Of a DNA stretch of 42,674 nt, positions 12,082 through 25,200 are shown one piece after another. How positions within the stretch are numbered: the stretch's first letter is position 1; every line of letters begins with the position of its first letter. The notes beneath the pieces were generated by a model, which saw only the letters and a program-made list of their open reading frames with translations, made no database searches and had not been told where the DNA came from. Source of the DNA: Apostichopus parvimensis (lineage: Eukaryota; Echinodermata; Holothuroidea; Aspidochirotida; Stichopodidae); contig KN883329.1 of the NCBI GenBank assembly GCA_000934455.1, positions 144,347-187,020 on the forward strand, read 5' to 3'. The position numbers and the translations under genes were made by a program.

Positions 12082-13440
12082 TAAGATCGTCATGATCACA
12101 CGGCCAGTCGCGATGCAAAGGGACTGGTTGAGAATGGATCAAGTTGTTTCATTACAATCCCGGGATCTATCTTGGGTGAAATTTCTTTAAAAATTCCTCG
12201 TTTAATGCATAATTGCAAGTGGGACGGTGCAGAATATCAGGGAGTATTGTATCCGTGTGATAGCTTCTACCATACTACCGGATAAAATATCCCCGTTATA
12301 TAACATCCCCTAAACCCGGTGTACAGGGGGGGGGGGGGGCGCATGTGATCAATGATGTTGAAGTGCGGGAAATGGTAAAAGTGAACTTGAGAAACCCCTT
12401 AATTTTTCGCTGAGTTTTGTGCAGTTTGCTTCAAACAATAACTTAACTTTGAGCTGTTCGTTATTGCTATTACTTAATAAGTTAGTTCCACCCATCCAGT
12501 GCCCGCGTCTTTCGTTCTCGGTGAAAGAAAGCAATCTTGGTGAAAGACAGAAAGTTCAACTAATTCTATTTGTCTAAAAATCACTTCGGCATCTCAGTCT
12601 ACGGACAAATCAATGTTTCTGATCCCATTCAATTTGGCAAAGATTTTAACTTTCACGGAGCTTCATATTGCTTATCTGACGCACAACATAAATAAGCAGC
12701 CATTGCAACCACGCACGATAGTACTTCAATATAATGTGCCGATATTGGTAAACTTGAATATATATCGACAATGATCAATTTATCCATGATTACCATTGTA
12801 AGGTGTAAGTAAGACCAGTGATATCCCCGAACCGAATATCATAGTTTATGATATAATAAAAAAAAAAACTCTTAAGAGTGGGGAGACTCACAATAGCAAA
12901 CATATGGACGAACAGCTGGGGCGCAGCTAGAACTACTTTTTTGGGGGCTCAATACTTTCAAAGGGAGGGGGGCAGAGTACTGCTCGAACCTATTTTCTAA
13001 AAAAAAAAAAAACTTTCCTGAGAATGTATAGCCCCCCTCCCCCACCCACCCTTGATGGCTACGCCTCTAACTGGCAGAAGAATAATGTGAAGAAAACCCC
13101 GCCCATCTCTGTATACCACACAATAACCGTGTTTACTCTACCAACATTACCGTGTTTTGACAGAAGTCTTTAAAAGAAAAAAACCACTTGAAAATGCAGA
13201 TTCCCAGAAGTACACTAATTTGATATGTAAAGAAGAAAGAAGGAACGAATGACTAATAACTCATCGCCATTAGCTAGTAAACCATCTTCTCTCCTTCCCA
13301 TCATCAACACCACCATCTTCTTCTCCTTGTTCTTCTATTCTGTTTATCTTGAATATATAGTAGCGAGATGGAATATATCAACTGCTGAACTATACTTTAG
13401 ATTTTCTAACCGCTTTGAAAGATTAAGCAGTAGTTGGAGG
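12082..13440. other. Non-coding stretch, nothing recognised
   Basis: Contains a G homopolymer (about 12327-12339) and A-rich runs. No coding segment with family similarity and no structured RNA was recognised. Confidence 0.5.
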
Positions 13441-13457
13441 AGGTTGTTAGATCTTGT

Positions 13458-13545
13458 CTTCATTTTGCTCTTCTTCTTGTTCCTTCTTCTTCTTCATCTT
13501 CTTCCGATCATCATCATCTTCTTCTACTTCTTCTTATCTCATTCG
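13458..13545. repeat. CTT/TTC pyrimidine microsatellite
   Basis: Interrupted CTT and TCATCATC triplets. They explain the Leu/Phe-rich frame at 13249-13581, which I do not regard as a gene. Confidence 0.8.
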
Positions 13546-13599
13546 ACATCAGTTGGCTTGGTTGTAAAATTGCATCTTTGAGCATTATTATAAAACGGA

Positions 13600-16500
13600 C
13601 AATCTCATAGTATAAATAGGGACGTTTTGGACATATCAATAGAGGAGGCTACATCCGGGATGCAATTCATATACATATATAAAAACAGTATAGGCTATAC
13701 ACTGCCCATGTTAGGCTAGAGACTATCTGAAAATGTTCACATTAATAAATCTTTCGAGGAGCTACTTCTATCTGCTCCTCCAAGTGAATTCCAGCTTCTC
13801 AAGGTCTTATATAGAATGAAAGCACTCGTTCGTTTCATTGCTAAAGTGAGATGACGTCACGATTATATGCGAGAGCACTCCTCTAAAGAAAGAGAGCTAT
13901 ACCTATATAGGCCTACTCTTAAAGAAAGAATTCTCACTTTTCGGAATAAAGAGTTTAGTTTTGAATTAATTGATCATACATTAAAAACAACAAGATCATT
14001 TAATCCTCCATTGTTAACATACAAAAGGAGACTATAGAGAGAATGTCAGTCTTGATGTGTGATAGACCAAGAAGAAAAAGAAGAAAACATTCAGTGATAT
14101 TAATGTTGCTTTAACTTTTCTTTTTTTATTCTCAAGATTTTCTAAAATATACTTAACCTATAGAATACTCCTTAATTGATCATGATATAGGCTCCTTACT
14201 ATAGGCTGTCATATTAATATTAACCCATTATTTGATACACTGTAATAACTCAAACGAAACTTGCTCCTTAATCTTCATATAAATAACAGAACAGCCTTGC
14301 ATAACATTCAACAACATTAGTCCACGACAAATTGTTAATTCATTTAATATAGTATGTTACTTCAAGCCATAAAAGCTAACGCTTGCCATTGGGTGTTCGT
14401 TACTCCTTATAGGAACAGACGTAATGGTATGTGTGTTGGAGTCAGGACAGTCAGACAGTTTCGTTGTTGAGCCTCAGATGGGTTAGGGTTCCCTACTCAA
14501 AAATGATAAACTGTTTAAATACAAACTAGACTGAAGGTTATATGTTAAACCCTTTAACGCAGTGACCTACGTAATCAATATAGTTTTGTCTTCAACCGTG
14601 TTTCATTGTTACAATGTAGACTCAAAGAAATTGTTCAACTTATTAGAAATTCATTTCTTTAAAACTCAAAACACTCTTGCCTCGCTGTATTTTCTGAATA
14701 AGCCATTACCGGAACTTCCGGAAGGCCACTTAGGCACTTGGGCAAGATTATGTGTGTATATGGTCCTTCTACATGCAATGACTTCTCTCTACGTAACTAT
14801 GTAGGCTACATAATGTAGACATATATTACCAAAAAATAAATGAATGAGGATTTTGAATCACGTGGGTGTGAGCTCAACCTGTTGGCATAATTTTACTTGA
14901 ATATTTATCTACGATGTCATAGTCATATATGTAATGTTCGTTTTGTGTTCTGCACTTAGAGTACCCATAGTTATTGGTAAGTGAATCAAATTCGTTGTGT
15001 GACTGGTTTTTACAACAGGAAAACTTCCTAAAATCTATCTGTGGTGGTACATCAACACAGAGTTAACAGATCACATCACACACATCGAACACTGACAAGA
15101 GGTGAAAGCTATTTGTATGAAATGCAATTTGGATTTCAAGTGAACTTTTCATTTCATTATAATCTCTTCGTTTATCTTATTCCTTGATTAATGGATTACT
15201 CCATTGAAATAGAATTTGACTGATTTTTGTGTGATTTATTGTTTTTGGTAGAAACGATTATAATCAATAGATGTCTTCAACGTTGCATCTGTTTTACTTA
15301 TTCTGTGTAGAAATGTATCCCCCCCCCCCAACCCATAATCTATCTATCTATTTGTTTAATTTTCTATTCACACTGACTCTAAAAGTGACTTGCTTGTTGT
15401 CGAAAACCTGTTACGCAATAAATATCTCGTCATTATAATGAAATCGGGTGATTTCTGTTGTTCTGGGACATAATTATATAGCTTCAAGGATTTTTTTTAA
15501 TATAATGACATTTCATACATCATTACTGAAACTGATTTTGACTCACAGTGGGTTCGTAATGGCTTCACCGTGACATAATTAGCTCTGCTAGTGAAATAAA
15601 TTACCTGAAGATCATTAAATTCAAGAGCGTAAACAAATGACATGACGTTCATCTTTTCCCTCCTTGTCCGTTTTCCCATTTTATATAAAAGTCTGTATGG
15701 CTTCCCATATATCTTGGAGGTCATACAAAGAGTTGCAATTATAGTTCAACACAGAGTACAGTAGCCACACTGCAGAGTTTCAGTATAAGCAAAATATCGT
15801 TAAACTAAAACACATAGTACGCTCAAGTTTTCCACGATGTACCCGTTTTTATGAGTAAAACTCAATTAGCAACTAATTTGTAGTGTCCCAAAAATTTTCA
15901 GAATATGGTCCCGGCCGTGCGTTTGTACATTTATTAGGAATATGAAAGGTCACCTCTCTTTGTCTGATGGCAAACGTTACGAAATTCAAACACCTCCTGT
16001 ACCGAGAAAACTGGGGTGGAGATGGGGGCGGGGGTTGGGCCTACACACAACATTTTGTCATAATACTCTATTAATCACTTACAATAAAGCCAATGGTGTA
16101 ACCAAAGGCAGGCGAATGGACTACGGAAGCAGTTACACAAAAATGACCAAAACTAAAATGTTTAAATATGCTTATATCCATTATCAACTGTATAGTGCAT
16201 CTCTTCAGGGAGGATGATACATCCTTCCTCGGTTATGGGGCGTTGTCCCTTATCATGACTAGACTTATACCAGGGAGCTGCTACTCTAGAACAGCCCCCC
16301 GCATACAATATCTATATAGTCTGAACATGTCACCATGTATGGCCTACAGCTATACAACCGTGTACCCCTGTGTGTATGTCATTCGTAAACAAATATCAGT
16401 CGTCCAACCAAAGTCCGATGTAGGACAATGGTAACTTTCTGAGCGGTGTCAGATAAAACTGATCAGACGTGGAGGAAAGAAAACGTGAATTTCATTTGAG

Positions 16501-19500
16501 AACGAGTTTTTGATCATGAAATTTCTCGATGATATTCCTTATTATTGTACGAACTAATGATATATAACAGTTCAAAACGCACATAACCCCCGCCCCCACC
16601 GTCCAGTCCAGAAAAAGATAATCAAAATAATTTGTTGGAAATGCACCTTGTAACTCTGAATTTTGAGTCTGAAACTATCAAGAGTATAACCAATTTCTGA
16701 ATTTTTGCATGAAATGATGAAAGCTAACTTTCAACTAATAATGTTTCATTTTGTATTAATCACGTATGTTTTCGTTGCCCAAAATTCAGAAACGCAGTGC
16801 CCAACATCAGTGTACGGCTCTGCCCAAGACAGAATGACGCCGCCATCTATTAAATTCTGATTTATGCTGTCAAGCGCTATTCAATCTTATATATTTCTAT
16901 GGGTTCTTGTACACGGCGTGGTACAAAGCCTTAATGAGAAGAGAGAGAAACCATACAAAGAGGTTATTTTTTTGTGATACAACAAAAGCCTCGCAACAAA
17001 TTGGGAACTACAAATATGGACGAAAACAAGATATAATTTCCGAGCCGAAGTTAGTTGGGGTGGGGTAGCATAATCAAATAACAATATTTGAATGGTTTTC
17101 AGCTAAGCAACACGTTCTTATTCTAAAATGGAAAGACCGGCAATTTTTCATTTGGAGGGCCGGGGGGGGGGGTGGGGACGAACTTCAAAGGCCAGTGGGA
17201 CGTGTGTTTATAATATCAATTCTCAAAATTTAAATGTGAAATAGAAATCAGCCCGGGCTGGTAGCAGGCTCAAATGCAGCGCTATTTAATGTAACGCACA
17301 AACTACTAGGTCAGTTCCTCAGAGATAGGCCTACAACATAAACTTAGTTGAAAAACATAATATATTGATGGACTCAAAATTCATAACATTTTTACAATGC
17401 ATTACATACCGGATGATCAGTGGTTGATAAAAAAAAGATTTTGGTCGCGTTATTCGAATGATGATAATTATGATAAAAACAACCATGGATTAACATTTAG
17501 GCCTGCACCTATAGGAGCTGACGTCATCATAAATGTAGCATTGACGGAGCATTGAAAACCGGGAATATTCTACAGTCACAATTTAGGTAGTAGTGTACAG
17601 TAACTTCACGTGTCCTCTAAATTCGCGTAGGCTGGGTTATATATATATGCAGCTGTGTTGATAGACACTGTAGTTGCTTTGCTCATAAGTCAAATTGTTA
17701 CCACTTTTTCTATCACAATTTTATCTACAAAGCCTCCACGGAAACGGTCAAAACTGCCAGAGAGGAACAGGAAAACATCTATGTTGTATTTTAAGACATT
17801 TTCTTGTGTTATTCCACCCATTTAGCTGATTTATATAATAAACTTCAACACATGAACGCAGTTAGGGAAATGTTTTCTTGCTTACGGGAGTTCGACTCCC
17901 GACCTTTACGAGGGTAACCCTTTTTATTTTTGGCAGAATCTGGTCAAACTGTCATGATATCACATAGCTGAAGTACAAAACTAAACCACTGTGCAATATC
18001 AGCGATAATTTCTACACCGCTATCCTTTAAAAGAACATAAATGCTCTTACTACCGCGAATTTAGCGTCATTATACCACCAGGCTATAGGCTACTTGCATT
18101 ATAACATGCGAGACTAAACTTCTGCATAAAATTATCCTGTAAATAGCACTGGGCGATTTTAATCCAGGCAGTTAAGACACAACTGTTTCGCGCACAAATT
18201 ATTTAAAAATGAAACAGAATTTATACCAAGAAATGCCTGCTTAGTGGGTCAATCAAGACAACACCCTTCAGGAGCACCTGCTTAGATAAGTAGTGTGTGT
18301 TTGTGTATTTAGCAGATTGTTGCATAACAGTTGGCAAGTACATCAACACGTTCTGGTAACCAACTTGTATGACACCTGGGAAAGCCTGAGCGAAAGCCAG
18401 CTTTGAATCGTGTATCACTATCAACATGTTTAACCATTTTCAAAGGTAGAATATTTTCATTTCAAAGAGCTCCATCGTTATCCTAAATATGTATCTTGGA
18501 AGGACCACGGTTTAACGTTAGAGTTGAAATTAGTCTACCAGCTACCCGCTGTGTAACAGTACACATCGTGGAACCGGTCTAACAAGAAGAATGGCATGTG
18601 TCAATTAAGTTAGGCCGAATGTTCCTTCCCGTTCACAACCTCGCAAGGGAAAAGATTACTGTAACTGTAACTTTGTAAGGAGACGTACGGCTAAACGCTA
18701 GTACCCAGTTAATAATTAGTAGTGTGAAGACTTAGGCCTAGGCTCACTTTGTTAATTTGTTTGTGATGTACATTAAACCTTACTAATTTAGTCTAAGTAG
18801 GCCCAGGCCTAAGTTACTTGCTGAATGAAATACCAAACTTAACAGCTAGATACAATGCCTAACTTTTAGAGATGAAACAGGAGAATGCTATTAAGTGACT
18901 ACAAATACAAGAATGGGAATTTGTAGGCAGTAATGCATAAGTGCAAAGCAGAGAAAGCCCTTAGAACAAAAGTTAGAGTTAAGTTCCATTGTCGATAAAT
19001 AGGTAGCAAAGTGAACATTTCTAAAGTGGGGGTATGTTGGCATGTTATGAAGCTTTGCATATACTTGTACTGTAGGCCACTGGGAATGTTGGGTTAGGAA
19101 AATGCTGTTCCTACTAAGGAAAGGCACCACCAACAATGTGGTAAGTTTGTAAGATAATGCAATGCTAAGAGGTAAGTCCCTTTTGATGGCACACTTTGCG
19201 AAATAAGCTAAATAATGTAAACTTACCTCTCCCCACACAATTCTGCCATAACCTGAAGAAGCTGCATGTTCCATCTGAGTTTGCCATGTATTTCTTTTTA
19301 AAGTGATGATTTTTAGTTTTAATAATCAGGACATTTTGTTTCCTACATAAAACATTTTTTCAATTGAGTCATTGTTTGTGTAGTGTTGTCATATTTTACT
19401 GCACAAAAAGAGGATAAGCTGGCATGGAAGTGATGAACGGTTTAATATGAAGGGTCTCCCTCCCCTTCTTTGGGAAAAATTGACTGTGAACTTTGGAGGG

Positions 19501-19660
19501 TACCTACATAATGTCAATGAAAACTGGATTGTGCTGAGAAAGATCAGAATAATGGAAAGACTAATATTGCTACTGTAGTTATCAACTATGTCTGCTTCTG
19601 TGCTCAAACTGGCATAGTTACAGCAGATGGTCAAGCCACTGTCTGGAAAGTAGTTTCCTT
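13600..19660. other. Non-coding stretch, mostly unrecognised
   Basis: No reading frame here shows family similarity. Notable items are the single element end at 16271-16288, homopolymer tracts at about 15318-15328 (C) and 17162-17171 (G), and scattered TAGGCCTA palindromes, including a short hairpin between about 18731 and 18811. Upstream exon(s) or the promoter of HIBCH could lie in the right part, but I cannot place them. Confidence 0.45.
16271..16288 (+). repeat. Solo copy of the palindrome-element terminus
   Basis: CAGGGAGCTGCTACTCTA here is identical to the first 18 bases of the palindrome at 12035. No matching opposite end was found within a few hundred bases, so this may be one end of a decayed or larger element. 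Confidence 0.6.
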
Positions 19661-19669
19661 TTTTTTAAA

Positions 19670-19865
19670 GTATAATTTGGTTGGTACTACATAAAAGTCC
19701 AGGCGCTTTTAAAATTGTTATAAACCTGCTTGATTGCTAAGGAAGATAAAAGATGACATCCATATATCATAATTTGATTGGCACTCCTTCAAAGTCCAGA
19801 CATTTTGTAAATTTGTATAAACCCACCTGAACATTCTCGAAAGATAAAAGAGGACATCCATATAG
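19670..19865. repeat. Direct tandem duplication, ~97-bp unit, two diverged copies
   Basis: Matched landmarks are AAAGTCCAGGC at about 19695 against AAAGTCCAGAC at about 19792, and GACATCCATATA ending each copy near 19765 and 19863. This gives a 97-98 bp period. The two copies are clearly related but have diverged. Confidence 0.75.
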
Positions 19866-20344
19866 TAAGCCTATGTTTGCGTACATGATTAGTTGCATGT
19901 ACATCAAAATGAAAGTTGGAGATTCTGCATACATGTAAGTTCATGTTTTGAAATTTACTCTTGAAGTGGTTGCATGTATGTAATATTAGTGCCATGCTTT
20001 GTAGTGAGTTTATATTGAAGCAAGTTCAGTTCAGCGTTTTGTATCAGGTTTTCATGACGTGCTGCACTTGTGTGCATAGTTTACATCTCTGTGTCATGAA
20101 AGAATACTTTTCATTGGGGCCAATTTGCTACACAGATGGGATATGGTAAACAGTGTTTATACATAGTCTTTGAGGAGTTTTGTAAAAAGACCAAATGGGT
20201 TCACTACAAAAGCACTAGTATAGTCTCAGTCTTGGTCTTGTGTTCAATTTCCATGACTAAAGGTCACTTTTAATTCACTTATAAAACTTGTCATTCGTAC
20301 TGTAACAAGCAAATCTAAAAATGATGTGACTAACTATATGCAAA

Positions 20345-20592
20345 GGCTAGAGCTCATTGTGTTAATATAAAACTATAGTTTGAAGTATTCCCCATGCATT
20401 CACAACATGGGCCGAGACTAGAGACCATGTTAATATAAAACTATAGTTTGAAGTATTCCCCATGCATTCACAACATACAGTAGGTCTAGGCTAGAGTCCA
20501 TTTTGTTAATATAAAACTATAGTTTGAAGTATTCCCCATGCATTCACAATATAGGCCGAAGCTAGAGCCCACATTGTGTTAATATAAACTTG
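20345..20592. repeat. Tandem repeat, 68-76-bp unit, just over three copies
   Basis: GTTAATATAAAACTATAG starts copies at 20361, 20429 and 20505, and a partial copy begins at 20578. The core, which runs on through TTTGAAGTATTCCCCATGCA, is almost unchanged. The linker (GGCCGAGACTAGAG-like) varies in sequence and length. Confidence 0.92.
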
Positions 20593-20955
20593 GACACATG
20601 AATTTTATGTAGTCTAAGTAGGGTTGGTTAATCGTATGTGATTTAATGGTTGTTAATGGTGAGTAACGAGTGGATATCTTTACAAGTATACATTCTGATA
20701 TATGATTAACCAGCCGTAAAGGAATTCAAGGATTGCCAAATGAAGCTACTTTAATTCTACTTTCTGTGTTTAAGATTTAAACTTAATACTGTAAGGACAA
20801 TGTAATTGATCTTCATGTGTGTTTGTTACTAGATAATACAAGTGCTGTTTGGCTATGTTTCATTTCAATCTTAACCTGAAAACCAACCTTCAAAAAAATC
20901 CTATTTTGTAATGTTAAAGTACCATTCCAAGCAACATCAGGAAATGCTTGAAAAT

Positions 20956-21490
20956 TTAAAAGAATAGTCCAGGTCAAAGTTTCTTTTTGATATATTAAAG
21001 AGGAACATAATCTAAGCATTGTGGTGAAATTTGCATTCAATTCCTATATATATACGGTTTTTGACATATTGACAGTTGAAATTGCCACCTTTTGTACCAA
21101 AAGTGAATTTGGAGCAAACAGGTGTGACGTCATTGTTGCACACTGATAAATAATGTTTGTTTTCCTTTAAAATTTACGTCTAATTTTATACTCCACAATT
21201 GGTATTTTATAAACTTCACATCCACTTTAGACAAAATAGTAACACTATCCAATCCAAGGTCAAATTAATAGACTGAAAAATAAAGAAAAAACAAAACATT
21301 ATTTGTCAGTGTGCAACTATGACATCACACCTGTTTGCTTCAAGTTCACTTTTGGTAGAATATCAGATAACTTCAACTGTCAATATCTCAAAAATGGTAC
21401 ATAGAAATTGAATGGAAATTTCACTAGATTGCTTAGACTGGTCCTCTGTAACATATCAAAAAGAAATTTTGACCTGGACTATTCTTTTAA
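20956..21490. mobile_element. Foldback (MITE-like) element with ~210-bp inverted arms
   Basis: The left arm (20956-21168) and right arm (21282-21490) are reverse complements with scattered differences and are separated by about 113 bp. Matched landmarks are AGAATAGTCCAGGTCAAA near 20961 against its complement ending near 21487, and GTTGCACACTGA near 21135 against TCAGTGTGCAAC near 21306. Both outer ends carry TTAA, which could be a target site. No protein is encoded; the related frames on opposite strands arise from the inverted symmetry. The superfamily is undetermined. Confidence 0.82.
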
Positions 21491-22080
21491 TGCAATCAGC
21501 ATGTTTCTGTCAACTTTTGTCAGTCCAACATAAATATTCACCTACAGTAGACTATCCTTTTAAGTACTTTAAGTACTGGCCAAAGTCTAAATCAACAGCT
21601 TGACCAAGAATTTGTTATATACAGTACTCTATGAATGAGGACTTATCAGAGTTAAGACAGTCCCAATATTTACTGTAACACAGCTTATCTCATGTACCCA
21701 CTAGAGTCTACAAAGCCATACTATTGTATTTATCTTAATATATACATACTGTACATGTATCCCTAGCTCTCTTTAATCTCAAACCAACTGCAGTCTTGAC
21801 TTCTCTAGTAATGTGCTGGACTGAAGGAGTCAGTCATAAGTTACTGTCCCTCAAGGAACCAGTCATGAGAATAATGAAATCAGAAAGTTGGATAAAAGAA
21901 AGAGGAGGCAAAGTGCAATTTTGCACTGTTAATTTTTTAGTGAACATCTTGAGTCATACAATACCCTTCCTTTCCTTTCTCTTCCTCCCTTCTCCTTTGT
22001 TCCCTCCATTCCCTTCCCATCCTCTCCCTTCTCTTGGTGGTTACAAAAGCATACCACTTATTGTCCATTATCATTTCCAG

Positions 22081-22264
22081 AATGCACCTCAGGAGACTGC
22101 AGACAATTGTGAAGCATCTAAGAATGTCTGCATCGTCTTCGACAGCCACTGATGAGGTTCTTCTTGAGTCCATCAATGGTAAAGGTGTCATCACATTGAA
22201 CAGACCAAAAGCACTCAACTCCTTAAATTTGTCTATGATCAGAGCTATAACCCCCAAGCTAAAG
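22081..22264 (+). CDS. HIBCH: HIBCH coding exon 1 (presequence and start of crotonase domain)
   Basis: The acceptor TTTCCAG ends at 22080 and the donor is GTTTGT at 22265. It encodes residues 1-61: a basic presequence, then DEVLLE and [14 protein letters not shown], the typical first beta strand and helix of the family. The exon ends on a complete codon. The donor is weaker than the others (GTTTGT). The ATG at 22082 is the first in-frame methionine after the acceptor. The true 5' exon(s) were not found. Confidence 0.88.
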
Positions 22265-25200
22265 GTTTGTGAATAAAGTAACCAACATTAAGGAAAATTC
22301 CATGAGATAAAAATGTGACGTTGACATCAGTTTTAAATTTAGTGGCTGTAATGTATGCCTTTAGCTACTTTTAAACTGTAAAATTTGCTTCCATATTTTT
22401 CTTGGAAATATTCTGCTTGATTTCATAGTGAGAAATTTTCAGGCTTTATGTGGCAAAAGTTTCTTTATCAAATGCTGCTTATCAAAGCATGGAAGGTAAC
22501 TATGTAGCTAAGTGTAGAATATATGTGTTAAAGATTTCCCTGATAGGATACATACTTTAGCAATGGGTGTGTAGATAAGATGGATTCAGATAAAAAGAGT
22601 ACAATAATGGGAAGACTGTTAAATTGAATTTCTTTGATTAAATATCTAGTTTAGATAATCCAAGTGGTGACATAATATGTGGATAAACTGACTGTTGCCA
22701 GTGAGGCTTTTCTTGGGAAAAGTAGCAGTTTGCACCCTGACTGTTATAAATTGTTTTTTTTTTGTAAATGACTTTTGCAGTAGTAACTTGTTAGCCTCCT
22801 TTTTTTGGTGGGACTTTCACACATTTTATTTCATTTGACAGGAATGGGACTCAGATCCAGATACTTCTCTTGTCATCATTAAAGGAGCAGGAGAGAAAGC
22901 TTTCTGTGCTGGAGGAGACATTAAAGGTACAGACTGATAAGAAAATGATTTTTTTTTCATGTCATAGGGCATCAAGGACACAGAAATTGACTATTTAAAA
23001 TAAACCTTAAAAACCCCCATGGGAGATATGAAGGGGATTGTCGAATTGCTTCTACATACATATGGAGAGCGCTGGTTAGGCATACCCTTTAAGAGGTACT
23101 TGATGAAACAGTTTCTAGCTTAACACAAGTGGACAGAATACATAAAGGAATATGCAGAAACAAACTTTGCGTTAATACGTAAGTGAATTACATACTGTAG
23201 ATAGTATGTTACTTTTGTTCAATTTTTTTCATGTAAAAGTATTTTCAGAAAAGTAACTGAGTTTATTTTTATTTGGTTGCTAGCGGTAACTGAGGCTGGA
23301 AGTGATGGCCAACCACTTGCAAGAGACTTTTTCTATGAAGAATACATACTAAATCACAAAATAGCTACCATGAAAAAACCCTTTGTGGCTCTTGTTCATG
23401 GTATAACAATGGGAGGGGTGAGTATTTGTTATCGTTTTTTGATAAAGTATTTCTGCTTTTTAACGGTGGTAGGCAATCTGTGACTGAAAACAAATTGCTG
23501 TACTTTAGATGGCATCATGATAGAAAGTTTAAAGAAAGGTAATGGAGATTAAGGGTCTTGCCCAAGGACACAACATAATGATCTGACCAGGAATCGAACC
23601 TGCAATCCTTAGAATGCAATTCTGTTGCCTTAACCACATGACCACCACGCTCTCAATTTATGTTACACCAGAGCTACTGTACATTGTTTGAGCTTTTTGG
23701 TTAATTTTTACACATTATTTGTCAAATGTTGTGGAGAAATGAATCAATGAAATGAAGTTTTAAATGAATGTTAATATCTACATAATAAAGACCGAGAAAG
23801 ACATTCTCACCTCAATGGTCATGGTCGTGTAGTTGCTTGCTATTGCCAGGTACATTTGTAAAACTTTCCTCAAAAATCAACAAAGTCAAATCTTGGCAAC
23901 ATGACATCAGGATGTTGTTTGCATTAAGTGGTACAGAAACTTTACAGCAAGGTTTGGGATAAAACAAAGGTCACTGAAATATCTTCTTTTAAGATGTAAA
24001 ACTAAAAAAGATGGTAAAAAGTGTAAAGTTATTAGAAAGTTAGACATTCTCTTTCATCCCCCTGAGTCATGCCTTGTCAGTAAAATATTACAAAGATCCT
24101 TTGCACAGTATCCACTTTTTGACCTATGTTTTCTGATTCAATATTTACCCCTTTACTCCTGCCTTGCTTTTCCTTTGTGTTCATATAAAGCAGCTGTGAA
24201 TTAAAGTTGTTTTGTTTCTGTCTGATCTATTTAGGACAAGATTTCATGATAAATAATAATCCTGACCTTGCCTCAAAGAGATGTCCATCTTAGAAACCCA
24301 ATCCTTCAATCAATATATGATATTAAAGTACTCAGGAAATGAAAGGGAAAGTGGCACACAAGGTTGAGAAACAATGCTATTAAGAGGATCAAATTGACTG
24401 TTATACAACAGAGAGTCAAGACATGCTGTAACAATTAAATCTATTATACAACACCTAATTGTATTCTGGTCATTTGATTGGTCAATTGCTCGTTGATTGC
24501 ATGCAAAATCCGCTCAATTCCACTCTATGAAATAGAACCATGGGTTATACTTTTTTGGTAGCACTTTTTTCAATGGTAATGGTATTTTGTATCAGACATA
24601 GGCCTAGGCCTGGACGTAGGCCTATAATACAAATATCCAATTTTGAAGGTGTTGTATAAAACAAATAATGAATGGTTTCCATTCGTGCAATAGTGCAAAT
24701 ATTTCATTCGTTGAAAGATTTAATTTGTTCCATTCAATTCGGCTGCGCCTCGTTGAATGGAACATTCCATCTTTCAACTCATGAAATATTTGCACTATTG
24801 CACTCATAACCATTCATTATTTGTATAATATACACCTGAAAAGAAATTAAGTTATACAATTTTGTAATTAAATTCTTATTGCTTCTTCTTTTTTCTTCTT
24901 CTCGTCATTTTGTGGTGTCCGTGTAATAGTTCATATTCTTTATCAGTGATTTTACACTTATTTTCAGGGTGTAGGATTATCTGTCCATGGTAAATACCGT
25001 GTGGCTACAGAAAAGACTCTGTTTGCAATGCCAGAGACAGGTATAGGTCTCTTCCCAGATGTTGGAGGGGGTTTCGTTTTGCCAAGGATGTCCGGACAGC
25101 TGGGAATATATCTAGCTTTAACAGGATTCAGATTAAAAGGAAGGGATGTTCTTCATTCAGGATATGCTACTCACTTTGTAGAATCAAATAAGGTGAGTAT

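Noticed and set aside
17888-17899. tRNA box B-like GAGTTCGACTCC on the + strand
   Set aside because: The T-arm cannot form a proper 5-bp stem around a 7-base loop and there is no box A at the right distance, so no tRNA gene is called.
20813-21603. Similar peptides (YQKE-LTWTILL) on opposite strands suggesting a duplicated gene
   Set aside because: The similarity is due to the inverted arms of the foldback element; the frames are short and unrelated to known proteins.
21796-22152. 118-codon frame overlapping the HIBCH first exon
   Set aside because: It is in a different frame from the conserved HIBCH sequence, and its middle is a C/T-rich tract.
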